Shown piece by piece: positions 26,417 to 34,151 of a DNA stretch of 34,536 bases. Numbering within the stretch: the stretch's first letter is position 1; every line of letters begins with the position of its first letter. A model generated the notes under the pieces. That model was not told the origin of the DNA. It did no database searches and was given only the letters and a program-made list of their open reading frames with translations. This DNA comes from Streptomyces tricolor. Its GTDB lineage: Bacteria; Actinomycetota; Actinomycetes; Streptomycetales; Streptomycetaceae. The DNA is taken from NCBI RefSeq assembly GCF_002155905.1, contig NZ_MUMF01000223.1, forward strand, positions 1 to 34,536, written 5' to 3'. A program made the translations under genes and the position numbers.

Positions 26417-27541
26417 GTGGTCGCGCACGAGGACCCGCACCAGGAGTACCGGCGCAGGGTCGCGGGGATGCAGTCCCGGGTGCGGGGGCTGATGCTCGGG
26501 CTGGCCCTCGGTGACACGGTGGGCGCGGCCCGGGGCGGGCCGCCGACCGCCGGACCGCTGCGGGCGGGCGTCAGCACGCAACTGGCCTGTTTCACCGCCG
26601 AGGGCGTCATCCGCGCGATGGTCCGCGGCCGGCACAAGGGCGTCTGCCATCCGCCGGGCGTGGTTCTGCACGCCTACTGCCGGTGGGCGGCGCTGCAAGG
26701 GGTCGAAGCGGCGCGGATGCGGCGCCGCTGGGCCTCCCACCCGAGCGACCGCCCGTGGCCGGACGGCTGGCTCGCGGGCGTGCCCGCGCTGGCCGAGCGG
26801 CGCGGGAGCGCCCCGGCGACGGTCACCGCGCTGTCCCGCATCGAGGACCCGCACAGCAGGATCGCCGTGCCGAGCCGGGGCTGCCACGCGCTCACCCGGA
26901 CCCTCCCGGTCGCGGTCGCCGGACCGCAGTGGGCCGAGCAGGCCGGGGAGTTCGCCGCGCTCACGCACGGGGACCCGGCCGCGCGGTCCACCGCCGCACA
27001 GGCGGCCGTGCTGCTCCAGCACTGCCTGACCGCGCCCCGGCCCGACGGCCCCGCCGACCCCGCGGACCGCATCGCACGCGAGGCGCTGGAAGCGGGGATC
27101 GCCGCGCTGCCGTCCGGGCCCGGCCGGGCCCTCGGCGACGAGCGCCAGCGGCTGGCGGCGGCGTTCCGGCACGCCCTCGACCGGCCCGCCGAGCCGGCCC
27201 TGCTGGCCCGGCTCGCCCCCGACGCGAGCGCCCCCGCGGCGCTGCTCGGCGGCCTCTACACGGCGGCCTCGTTCCCCCGCCGGGACCGGTTCGGGGCCGC
27301 GCTGGCGTTCGCGTCCGGCGCGCCCGACGGGGACTCCGTGGCCTGTGTGACCGGTGCGCTGCTCGGCGCGGTGCACGGCGCCGAGGCCCTGCCCGTGGAC
27401 CTGGTGAGCCGGCACGAACTGGCCTGGGTGCTCGACGTATTGGCCCGGGACCTGCTGGCCCAGATCGAGGACTCGCCCAGCGGCAGCGAGTACGTCCCCG
27501 GCTGGGACCCGCACTGGTGGGACCGCTACCCCGGCTGGTGA
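26417..27541 (+). CDS. ADP-ribosylglycohydrolase-like protein, probably inactive
   Basis: A 374-residue protein with the helical fold of DraG/ARH enzymes: GLALGDTVGAA (28-38), ALTHGDPAARST (181-192) and GDSVACVTGALLGA (305-318). The metal-binding sites are altered. The usual TDDT motif is replaced by GVST (51-54), and the usual GDTDT reads GDSVA (305-309), losing an aspartate. Active enzymes use these residues to bind two Mg ions and cleave ADP-ribose from proteins. A binding-only or regulatory role is therefore more likely than catalysis. GTG start with GGGGAGG upstream. Its stop faces the methyltransferase stop 9 bp away. Confidence 0.8.
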   Translation: MVAHEDPHQEYRRRVAGMQSRVRGLMLGLALGDTVGAARGGPPTAGPLRAGVSTQLACFTAEGVIRAMVRGRHKGVCHPPGVVLHAYCRWAALQGVEAARMRRRWASHPSDRPWPDGWLAGVPALAERRGSAPATVTALSRIEDPHSRIAVPSRGCHALTRTLPVAVAGPQWAEQAGEFAALTHGDPAARSTAAQAAVLLQHCLTAPRPDGPADPADRIAREALEAGIAALPSGPGRALGDERQRLAAAFRHALDRPAEPALLARLAPDASAPAALLGGLYTAASFPRRDRFGAALAFASGAPDGDSVACVTGALLGAVHGAEALPVDLVSRHELAWVLDVLARDLLAQIEDSPSGSEYVPGWDPHWWDRYPGW

Positions 27542-27550
27542 GCCGATCGC

Positions 27551-30500
27551 TCAGGAGGCGGGGTGACGGGGGCCGTCGCCCGGCGGCGGGGTGAGCGTGG
27601 ACGTGTAGGTCTCCCCATCCACGAGCGGGGCGCCGGGGGTGAGGCCGGCGGCGGCCATGCGGTCGTAGGCGGCGAGGACCAGGTCCTTGGTGCGGTACCG
27701 GCCGTACTCCTTCACGTCGTTGTCGCGGGTGACGTTGAAGGTGTCCAGGACGTACGCGGTGTCGTCGCGGGACACGCCGTAGAGATGGAAGAAGAAGGCG
27801 TCCAGTTCCGCCCGGAGCACCGCCCGGCGGTCCGGGTCCCAGCGGAAGGGGGGACCGGTGTCGCCGAGTTCGCGGGCGAAGCCGCCCAGGTCGGGCGTCG
27901 TGTAGATCAGTTCGGTCAGGCGGGGCAGCAGGAAGCCGGCGTGCCGGGCCAGGGTCCCGGGGGCGGGGACGGGGAGCTGGCGGACCACGAAGTAGCTCAT
28001 GGACGTCCCGCCGACCGACTGGCGGGCCGCGTAGTCCAGCACGAAGGAGGACCACACGCCCGCCAGCAGCGCGGCCTCGCGGGCGAGCGCCAGCATGAAC
28101 TTGTGGCCGAAGCCGTGTGCGGGGGCCACCGCGCAGATCATGGTGCGTTCGTTGCTCTTGTTGGTGATGTCCCGCCAGCCCAGCACCCAGTCCCGCGTCC
28201 AGCCCCGGGCGGCCAGCCGTGCCCGCACCTCCTGTTCGGGCACCCAGTAGCGCGGCATCGGGCAGGCCGCCGCGTCCTGGTGCCGCTCCACCGAAAGCCG
28301 GGGCAGGGTCCCCTTGTTCAGCTGCTTCTCGGTGGCGCCCTCGTAGGTGGAGAACCGGTGGTCGTAGTGGTGCAGCATCTTCGCCTCGTACAACGGCAGC
28401 AGCCGCTCCTCGCCGCGGACCAGGACGTTGCCCTTCAGGTTCCATCCGTCGGCGAGGAGGTCGTCGAAGGTCTCGCCGCGCCGCGCGTCGGGCCGGAACA
28501 CACCGGAGTCGTTCGCCATGTCGAACAGGCGCAGGAAGGACACCCCCCAGGGGTTGCCGTCCGCCCGCGACTCGTGCACCAGCACCGGCACCCGGCGGTG
28601 GATGCCCAGCGTGATCTCGGCGTCCCGTCGGCTGCCGAACACCGGGCAGGTACCGGTGTTGGGGTTCATCCGCAGGATGTCGTCCGCCGTCAGCCGGTAC
28701 CGGCGCTCGGCGATCTGCGCGGCCCGGCGCACCTTGAACACCAGCTGCGCCGGCTCCGCCGTGTCCCCGGTGCCGCGCAGCGTGAGCAGGCAGAAGCGCA
28801 GCTGGTTGTGGACGCCGGGGAAGATCCTGTCCTCGTTCTCGAAGTCGTAGAGGGCGGCCAGCCGGCCGTGCGTGACCAGGTCCTTGAAGAAGAACCGGGT
28901 GGTCGCGTCCGTGGCGATGCCGGTGGGCACGATGAGCCCGGTGCGCCCGCGCGGACCGGTCAGCGCGCGGCCGGCCTCCGCGAACACCGCGTAGCGGTTG
29001 ATGTCACCGCGCCCGGTCAGCGGGTAACGGCCGCTGACGCGCAGGAAGTGGCTCTCGCCCTCGGAGCGGCGCTTGGCCGCCTCGAACTCCTCGCACAGCA
29101 GCCGCCCGCCGGGGGCCTCGCGCAGCTCGGCGATGGCCCGCTTGCGGGCCGCCGCGTTCTTCGCCCGGGCGATCCGGGGGCTGCGCCCGGCGAAGAACTC
29201 CTGCTCCTGGAGCTTGACCCGCTCCCACGGCGGGTTGCCCAGCACCGCGTCGAAACCGCCCGCCCAGCCGGTCTCCGGCCGGACGCCCGCACCGGACGCG
29301 GGCACCGGGAAGACCTCCGGGAACTCCAGGTGCCAGTGGAAGAAGCCGTACTCCTCGCGCAGCCGCCGGATCTCGGCGTGCGTGGCGTCCGGTACGGCGG
29401 CCCGGTCCCCTCGGCGCAGCGCCCGGACCACCTGGTCGGTGGGGGCCGCGGGCGCGTCCGGCCGCGCGGGCCAGACGAACGCGGCGCACCAGGCGTCGGC
29501 CGCGTGCCGGGCCCGGAGGTATCCGGCCGACCCGGCGCGGGCGCGGTGGGCGGACTCCTGGTCGCGGACGCCGGCCGGCGAGCCGCCGGGGGCGGCCGTG
29601 ATCCGGGCCGGCTCGGCCGCCCAGCGGCTGTCGCCGGCGGCGGGCGCGGTGCCGTACCGCGGCCCGTCCCGGTCGTCGCGCTCGGCCCGGTTGCGCTGCT
29701 GCAGCTCGGCCGCGGTCTTCCGGTCGTCGCCCGCGATCGGCCTGAACGCGTCGGTCGGGACTCCGTCGGCGAGCAGCCTCGGGGTCGCGCCGATCAGCCC
29801 GTTGCCGTGCTTGACATGGGCGTCGAGGAAACCGAGCGGCCTGCCCGGCTCCAGCGCCTCCAGCCACAGCGAGACCTTCGCCAGCTCCACGGCCATCGGG
29901 TTGAGGTCCACGCCGTAGACGCACCGGGCCACCACCTCGCGCAGGGCGTGGCGGACCGCGTCCGGCGTCGGTTCCGGGGTGCGCTCCCGGACGGCGGCCA
30001 CCCGCTTGGCGATCCGGCGGGCCGCCGCCACCAGGAAGTGGCCGGAGCCGCACGCCGGGTCGCACACCTTCAGCGACAGCAGCTCCCGCACGACCGCCGC
30101 GGCCGGGTCGGCCTCGCCCGCGCGGGCCGCCGCCCGCGTGCCGCGCCGCACCGCGTCCTCGACCACCGGATCGAGCGCGGAGTCCAGCAGACTGTCGACC
30201 AGCGACGGTGGCGTGTAGTAACTCCCCGTCGTCTTCCGGGCGTTGCCGGCCGCCTCGACCAGTTCGAAGCGCCGCTCCGCAGCGCTGTACCTCGGCTCCA
30301 GCGCCAGCAACGACTCGTAGACCGAACCGAGTTCCTCCGCGCCCAGCTGCCGGTGGTCCACCGCCCGCCGGCGCCCCGCACCGCCGTCGGGGATCAGCGA
30401 CAGCCGGCGCACGGCGGTGAGCAGCGCCTCGTCGGTCAGCTTCAGGCCGCGCAGCGGCGCGTCGGCGTCCGTCTCGGTGAACAGGCCGCCCAGGCCCGGC

Positions 30501-31600
30501 AGGCCCAGCTCGGGGCGGCCCTCCGGCCGGCCGAGCGCCGCCAGGACCAGGCACAGCGCCTCGTAGCGGTCGCCGTGCGCCGTGCCGCGCCGGCTGCGGG
30601 CGTGGGCGCGCAGCCGCGCCGAGGAGAAGTGCCGCTCGTACCGCTCGCGGGCGAGCGGGTCGGCGTCGGGTGCCGGCAGCGCGCCCCGGTCCTCGGCGAC
30701 GCACACGAACAGCAGCCGGAACACCAGGCGCAGCAGCGCCGTCCGCAGCCGGCCGGGGCGGACGTGCGCGCGCAGCGCGCCGTTGTCCGGGTGCCGGAGA
30801 AAACCCGTGCCCAGCACGGTGATCGCCGCCTGCGCGCCCCGGCGCAGCCGGTCCAGCGCGCGGATGCCGCCGGCGATGGCCTCCGTGCGCCACTGCTCCA
30901 GCCGGCAGGCGGCCGGGCCCGCGCCCTCGGCCGTCTCGAACCGGGACACGTGCAGCAGCCGGTACAGCAGCAGGAACTCGCCGAACAGCTCGCCGTCGAA
31001 GATCGCCGCCAGGTCGAACTCGACGTAGGAGGCGGTGGCCAGGGCGCTGGAGTCGCGCAGCAGCCGCAGCTGACGGCCGTTGGTCAGGATCGCCCAGAGG
31101 TGGGCCCCGGACCGGTTCAGGCACTCCTGGAGCATCGACTGCGGCGGGACCGTGCCCGCGCCGCCCGGCCGCCGGTCCAGGTCCGTCCGCCAGGCCGTCT
31201 GGTGGATCAGGACGTGGTCCCAGCGGTGCGAGACCGGGAACCGCGTGGCCGGGCCGGAGCCGGCGGGGACGCCGTCCGGGCCGACCGGCAGCAGCCGGCC
31301 GAAGCCCAGCTCGCGCCAGAGCGGTGCCGGCCAGTCGGCGCCGGCGGCGTCGGCGGCCGGGCGGCCCGTCCGAGGGCCCCCGGGCAGCCGGTCGCGCAGC
31401 TCCCGCCAGAGCGGTCCGAGGCACTCCCAGCTGCGCTCGGCCTCGTCGCGCACCGAACGGGAGGCGGGCAGCCCGTAGTCGGCGGGGCTCGTCCCCGGCA
31501 GGTCCCGGCCCTCGGCGATCCGCAGCAGCAGGCCGGCCGGCAGCAGTCCGCCGACCGTGTGCACGGCGGTGGTCACCTGGATGCGGGCGGTGGCGGACAT
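27551..31600 (-). CDS. Eco57I/DrmMI-like N6-adenine DNA methyltransferase
   Basis: A 1349-residue protein. The SAM-binding motif DPACGSGHF starts at Asp514 and the catalytic adenine methyltransferase motif NPPW is at 789-792. KTTGSYYTPPSLVDSLLDSALDPV precedes motif I, as in Eco57I-type enzymes. An N-terminal block (LNRSGAHLWAILTNGRQLRL and EFDLAAIFDGELFGEF) resembles my recollection of DISARM class 1 DrmMI and related PglX/type IIG proteins. The C-terminal third is probably target recognition. I see no PD-(D/E)xK nuclease motif. No helicase (DrmD/DrmA), DrmB or nuclease gene lies nearby, so it is an orphan or a relic of a defence system. Its ATG overlaps the stop of a small upstream ORF (TGATG). 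Confidence 0.88.
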   Translation of the reverse strand: MSATARIQVTTAVHTVGGLLPAGLLLRIAEGRDLPGTSPADYGLPASRSVRDEAERSWECLGPLWRELRDRLPGGPRTGRPAADAAGADWPAPLWRELGFGRLLPVGPDGVPAGSGPATRFPVSHRWDHVLIHQTAWRTDLDRRPGGAGTVPPQSMLQECLNRSGAHLWAILTNGRQLRLLRDSSALATASYVEFDLAAIFDGELFGEFLLLYRLLHVSRFETAEGAGPAACRLEQWRTEAIAGGIRALDRLRRGAQAAITVLGTGFLRHPDNGALRAHVRPGRLRTALLRLVFRLLFVCVAEDRGALPAPDADPLARERYERHFSSARLRAHARSRRGTAHGDRYEALCLVLAALGRPEGRPELGLPGLGGLFTETDADAPLRGLKLTDEALLTAVRRLSLIPDGGAGRRRAVDHRQLGAEELGSVYESLLALEPRYSAAERRFELVEAAGNARKTTGSYYTPPSLVDSLLDSALDPVVEDAVRRGTRAAARAGEADPAAAVVRELLSLKVCDPACGSGHFLVAAARRIAKRVAAVRERTPEPTPDAVRHALREVVARCVYGVDLNPMAVELAKVSLWLEALEPGRPLGFLDAHVKHGNGLIGATPRLLADGVPTDAFRPIAGDDRKTAAELQQRNRAERDDRDGPRYGTAPAAGDSRWAAEPARITAAPGGSPAGVRDQESAHRARAGSAGYLRARHAADAWCAAFVWPARPDAPAAPTDQVVRALRRGDRAAVPDATHAEIRRLREEYGFFHWHLEFPEVFPVPASGAGVRPETGWAGGFDAVLGNPPWERVKLQEQEFFAGRSPRIARAKNAAARKRAIAELREAPGGRLLCEEFEAAKRRSEGESHFLRVSGRYPLTGRGDINRYAVFAEAGRALTGPRGRTGLIVPTGIATDATTRFFFKDLVTHGRLAALYDFENEDRIFPGVHNQLRFCLLTLRGTGDTAEPAQLVFKVRRAAQIAERRYRLTADDILRMNPNTGTCPVFGSRRDAEITLGIHRRVPVLVHESRADGNPWGVSFLRLFDMANDSGVFRPDARRGETFDDLLADGWNLKGNVLVRGEERLLPLYEAKMLHHYDHRFSTYEGATEKQLNKGTLPRLSVERHQDAAACPMPRYWVPEQEVRARLAARGWTRDWVLGWRDITNKSNERTMICAVAPAHGFGHKFMLALAREAALLAGVWSSFVLDYAARQSVGGTSMSYFVVRQLPVPAPGTLARHAGFLLPRLTELIYTTPDLGGFARELGDTGPPFRWDPDRRAVLRAELDAFFFHLYGVSRDDTAYVLDTFNVTRDNDVKEYGRYRTKDLVLAAYDRMAAAGLTPGAPLVDGETYTSTLTPPPGDGPRHPAS

Positions 31601-31842
31601 CAGGCGGACACTCCGGCCGTCGGAGCCGTCGGAGCCGTCGGAGCCGTCGGGGCGGGCGCGGCGGGCAGGCGGACGCGGACGCCGCGGACGCCGGCGGGCT
31701 CCCGCCGGCCGCCGAGGGCGCCGGGTACCGGCGGCGCGGAAGCGGGGTCCGGCCGGTCCCCGCCCCGGTGGACCGCGCCCAGGGCGCCTCCGCCGACGGC
31801 GCGCCCGATCCGGGGTCTGCCGCTGACCAACTCCTGGCCCAC
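31600..31842 (-). CDS. Small Pro/Ala/Gly-rich ORF coupled to methyltransferase
   Basis: An 80-residue frame with a GTG start and an excellent ribosome-binding site (GGAGGAG). Its TGA overlaps the methyltransferase ATG (TGATG), a classical translational-coupling junction. Codons have strong G/C in third position, as in genuine genes here. The product starts MGQELVSGRPRIGRA and ends in a TAP-repeat tail (TAPTAPTAP) encoded by 9-bp repeats. I recognise no domain. It may be a small partner of the methyltransferase, a coupling leader, or the 3' remnant of a lost larger gene such as a helicase. Confidence 0.5.
   Translation of the reverse strand: MGQELVSGRPRIGRAVGGGALGAVHRGGDRPDPASAPPVPGALGGRREPAGVRGVRVRLPAAPAPTAPTAPTAPTAGVSA
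31617..31652. repeat. 9-bp tandem repeat at methyltransferase junction
   Basis: Three perfect copies of CCGTCGGAG (31617-31643) and one imperfect copy (CCGTCGGGG, 31644-31652). On the minus strand they encode the repeated Ala-Pro-Thr tail of the small ORF, 16 bp before the methyltransferase start. Confidence 0.8.
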
Positions 31843-31968
31843 TCCCGCTCCTCCGCCTCTGTCTCCTGCCGGAGGCCATCGTTCCAGAGGGCGGTGGCGG
31901 ATCGTCGCCACCGCACAGGGACCGGTCGTCGTCGACGGACGGTCCATGATCATGAGGCGCCCGCTTAC

Positions 31969-31983
31969 TGCATATGATGTGCA
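31969..31983 (+). promoter_or_regulatory. -10 element and palindrome before GNAT gene
   Basis: A good -10 hexamer TATGAT (31973-31978) ends 6 nt before the GTG start at 31985, predicting a leaderless transcript. It is embedded in TGCATATGATGTGCA, an imperfect 15-bp palindrome that could be an operator. A perfect palindrome CATGATCATG lies at 31945-31954. No clear -35 was found. Confidence 0.45.
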
Positions 31984-31984
31984 A

Positions 31985-32578
31985 GTGCGTACATTTAGCG
32001 TGAGGCCGGCGACCCCCGGCGACCTCGACGAGGCCAGGTCCGTCATGCTCGACACCGTCTACCGGGACTTCGGCACCGGATACGTGCCCCGCTGGCACGC
32101 CGACATCGTCGACCCGGCCGGCGCCTACCTCGCGCCCGCCCGGCACACGCTGCTCGTCGCCGTCGACGTGGACGGTCAGGTCATCGGCACCGGGGCGCTC
32201 GACGCGCGGGGCCCGCAGCACCCGCCGAACCCGCGGTGGCTGGCCGAGCGGTACCCGTCCGGGGAGACCGCGCAGCTGCGCCGGGTGTACGTGCGCCCCG
32301 GGCACCGGCGCCGCGGCATCGCGCGCGAGATGGTGGCCCGGCTGCTGGACTTCGCGGCGGCCGACGGCGGCTACCGGTCCGTGTACCTGCACACCGACCC
32401 GGCCGTGCCCGGCGCCGAGCCGTTCTGGCGGTCGCTCGGCACGGTCGTGCACGACGAACGGCACGACGCCGGCGGCGGACAGAGCATCGTGCACTTCGAA
32501 CTTCCCCTGGAGCGGGCGGCTGGCGAGCGGGTGACGTCCGGAGGGGCGGCGTCCGGGGAGGCGGCTTGTTGGAAATGA
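31985..32578 (+). CDS. GNAT family N-acetyltransferase
   Basis: A 197-residue GCN5-related acetyltransferase. The acetyl-CoA binding motif is LRRVYVRPGHRRRGIAREMV, in the RxxGxA style, preceded by the beta-strand DGQVIGTGAL and followed by VYLHTDP. Members acetylate amines on small molecules or proteins; the substrate is unknown. The GTG at 31985 matches the usual start of these proteins (VRTFSVRPATPGDLDEA), and the -10 so close to it points to leaderless translation. The stop codon lies within the Zur-like box of the next gene. It is divergent from the methyltransferase unit. Confidence 0.88.
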   Translation: MRTFSVRPATPGDLDEARSVMLDTVYRDFGTGYVPRWHADIVDPAGAYLAPARHTLLVAVDVDGQVIGTGALDARGPQHPPNPRWLAERYPSGETAQLRRVYVRPGHRRRGIAREMVARLLDFAAADGGYRSVYLHTDPAVPGAEPFWRSLGTVVHDERHDAGGGQSIVHFELPLERAAGERVTSGGAASGEAACWK

Positions 32579-32597
32579 TTGTCATGTAATCTACTGT
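32569..32597 (+). promoter_or_regulatory. Promoter with overlapping Zur-like box
   Basis: TGGAAATGATTGTCA (32570-32584) matches the Streptomyces Zur consensus TGAAAATGATTTTCA at 13 of 15 positions, with 7-1-7 symmetry. It overlaps a -35 TTGGAA (32569-32574), which has a 17-bp spacer to -10 TACTGT (32592-32597). Zur with bound zinc would block this promoter, so the downstream ABC genes should be induced by zinc shortage. Confidence 0.7.
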
Positions 32598-32603
32598 TCG
32601 ATT

Positions 32604-32628
32604 TTCCCGCTTCCCGCTTCCCGCTTCC
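32604..32628 (+). repeat. TTCCCGC heptamer repeat in 5' leader
   Basis: Three perfect consecutive copies of TTCCCGC (32604-32624) and a partial fourth (TTCC) lie between the -10 and the start codon of the binding-protein gene. Confidence 0.85.
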
Positions 32629-32652
32629 TGTGACCGACCCGAGCTGAGGAAC

Positions 32653-34149
32653 ATGCCTGCCCCGCGCCCTGCCCGACTGCTGGCCGCCCTTCTCGCCACG
32701 CCCCTCCTCGCGGGGTGCTTCGCCGCCGACTCCGACCCCGCCTCCGGCGCCTCCGCCGACGGCTCGCGGCTGCGGGTCGCCCTCGCCTTCCCGCCCGCCG
32801 AGCGGCTCTCCCCGTACGGCGCCGATGCCACCATCCTCAGCCGGCTCGGCGTCACCGAGGGCCTGACCGCCCTCGACGGCAACGGCTCCGCCACCCCCGC
32901 CCTCGCCTCCTCCTGGCGCCAGGAGGGCAGCCGCGGCTGGCAGTTCACCCTGCGCGAGGCCACCTTCCAGGACGGCTCCGCGGTCACCGCCCAGGCCGTC
33001 GCCGCCTCCCTCACCCAGGCCGCCCGCGCCAAGCCCGCCCCGGCCGCCCTGTCCGGCGTGACGCTCACCGCCGAGGCCGTCGACCGGCACCGGGTCCGCA
33101 TCACCACCGGCCGGCCCGACCCGATCCTGCCGCTGCGGCTGTCCAGCCCGAACCTCGCCGTGCTGTCCGCGAAGGCCTACGGCGCGAAGGGCGCCGTCGA
33201 CCCGGTCGGCACCGGCACCGGCCCCTTCACGCTGAAGAAGGTCGACGGCAGCTCCTCCGCGACCCTCGACCGGTACGACGGCTACTGGGGCGGCCGGGCC
33301 CAGGCCGCCGGCATCGACGTCCGCTTCGTCGCCGACGGCACCGCCCGCACCAACGCCCTGCGCAGCGGCGACACCGACATAGCCGAGGCCGTGCCCGTCG
33401 CCCAGGCCGCCACCCTGGCGCAGGGCACCCGGCGGGAGACCGCCACCACCCGCACGACCAGCCTGCTGCTCAACTTCCGCTCCGGACCGTTCGAGGACGC
33501 CCGGCTGCGCGCCGCCGCCCGCGCCGCCGTCGACACCTCCGGCCTCGCCAAGGACGTGTACGAGGGGCACGCCGACCGCGGCGCCGGCATCTACGGCCCC
33601 GCCGTCAGCTGGGCCGAGGGACGGCACCGGAAGCCCGTGGGGCGGGCCGAGCCGAAGCGGCCCGGCGGGACCCGGATCACCCTCGCCACCTACGACAACC
33701 GGCCCGAACTCCCCGAAGTCGCCCAGGTGCTGAAGCAGCAGCTGGAGCGGGCCGGGTTCCGGGTGGAACTCGTCGTACGCGAGTACTCGCGGCTGGAGAG
33801 CGACGCGCTCGCCGGGAAGTTCGACGCCTTCGTCCTCGCCCGCAACAGCCTCGTCGACACCGGCGACCCGGTCGCCGTCCTCGCCAGCGACTACACCTGC
33901 GACGGCGGCTACAACCTGGCCCGGCTGTGCGACAAGGACGTCGACCGGGCCGTGGCCGCCGCCGAGCGCACCGCCGACACCGCCGAACGGCAGGACGCGG
34001 CGCTGCGCGCCGAGGCGGAGATCCTCGGCACCGACGCGGTCGTGCCGCTGGTCCACCAGCGCGTCCTCACCGGCGTCGGCCGCTCGGTCAAGGGCCTGCT
34101 GCTCGACCCGTACGAGCGCACCCTCATCGGCACCGGCACCCGGCGCTGA
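32653..34149 (+). CDS. Family 5 ABC substrate-binding lipoprotein (metal/metallophore or peptide type)
   Basis: A 498-residue binding protein of the DppA/OppA/NikA family. The signal peptide ends in lipobox LAGC (Cys22). Family blocks include LRVALAFPPAERLSPYG, EGLTALDGNG, WQFTLREATFQDGSAVTA and GTGPFTLKK. Members bind peptides, nickel or opine-type metallophores for import. A near-consensus Zur box overlaps its promoter, so a zinc-metallophore or zinc-linked ligand is the best inference. The ATG follows GAGCTGAGGA. The next gene, a permease, starts 2 bp after its stop. Confidence 0.9.
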   Translation: MPAPRPARLLAALLATPLLAGCFAADSDPASGASADGSRLRVALAFPPAERLSPYGADATILSRLGVTEGLTALDGNGSATPALASSWRQEGSRGWQFTLREATFQDGSAVTAQAVAASLTQAARAKPAPAALSGVTLTAEAVDRHRVRITTGRPDPILPLRLSSPNLAVLSAKAYGAKGAVDPVGTGTGPFTLKKVDGSSSATLDRYDGYWGGRAQAAGIDVRFVADGTARTNALRSGDTDIAEAVPVAQAATLAQGTRRETATTRTTSLLLNFRSGPFEDARLRAAARAAVDTSGLAKDVYEGHADRGAGIYGPAVSWAEGRHRKPVGRAEPKRPGGTRITLATYDNRPELPEVAQVLKQQLERAGFRVELVVREYSRLESDALAGKFDAFVLARNSLVDTGDPVAVLASDYTCDGGYNLARLCDKDVDRAVAAAERTADTAERQDAALRAEAEILGTDAVVPLVHQRVLTGVGRSVKGLLLDPYERTLIGTGTRR

Positions 34150-34151
34150 CC

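Noticed and set aside
27563..31984. Plus-strand extension of the GNAT frame back through the methyltransferase gene
   Set aside because: Only the last 197 codons have GNAT homology; the rest is antisense of the methyltransferase.
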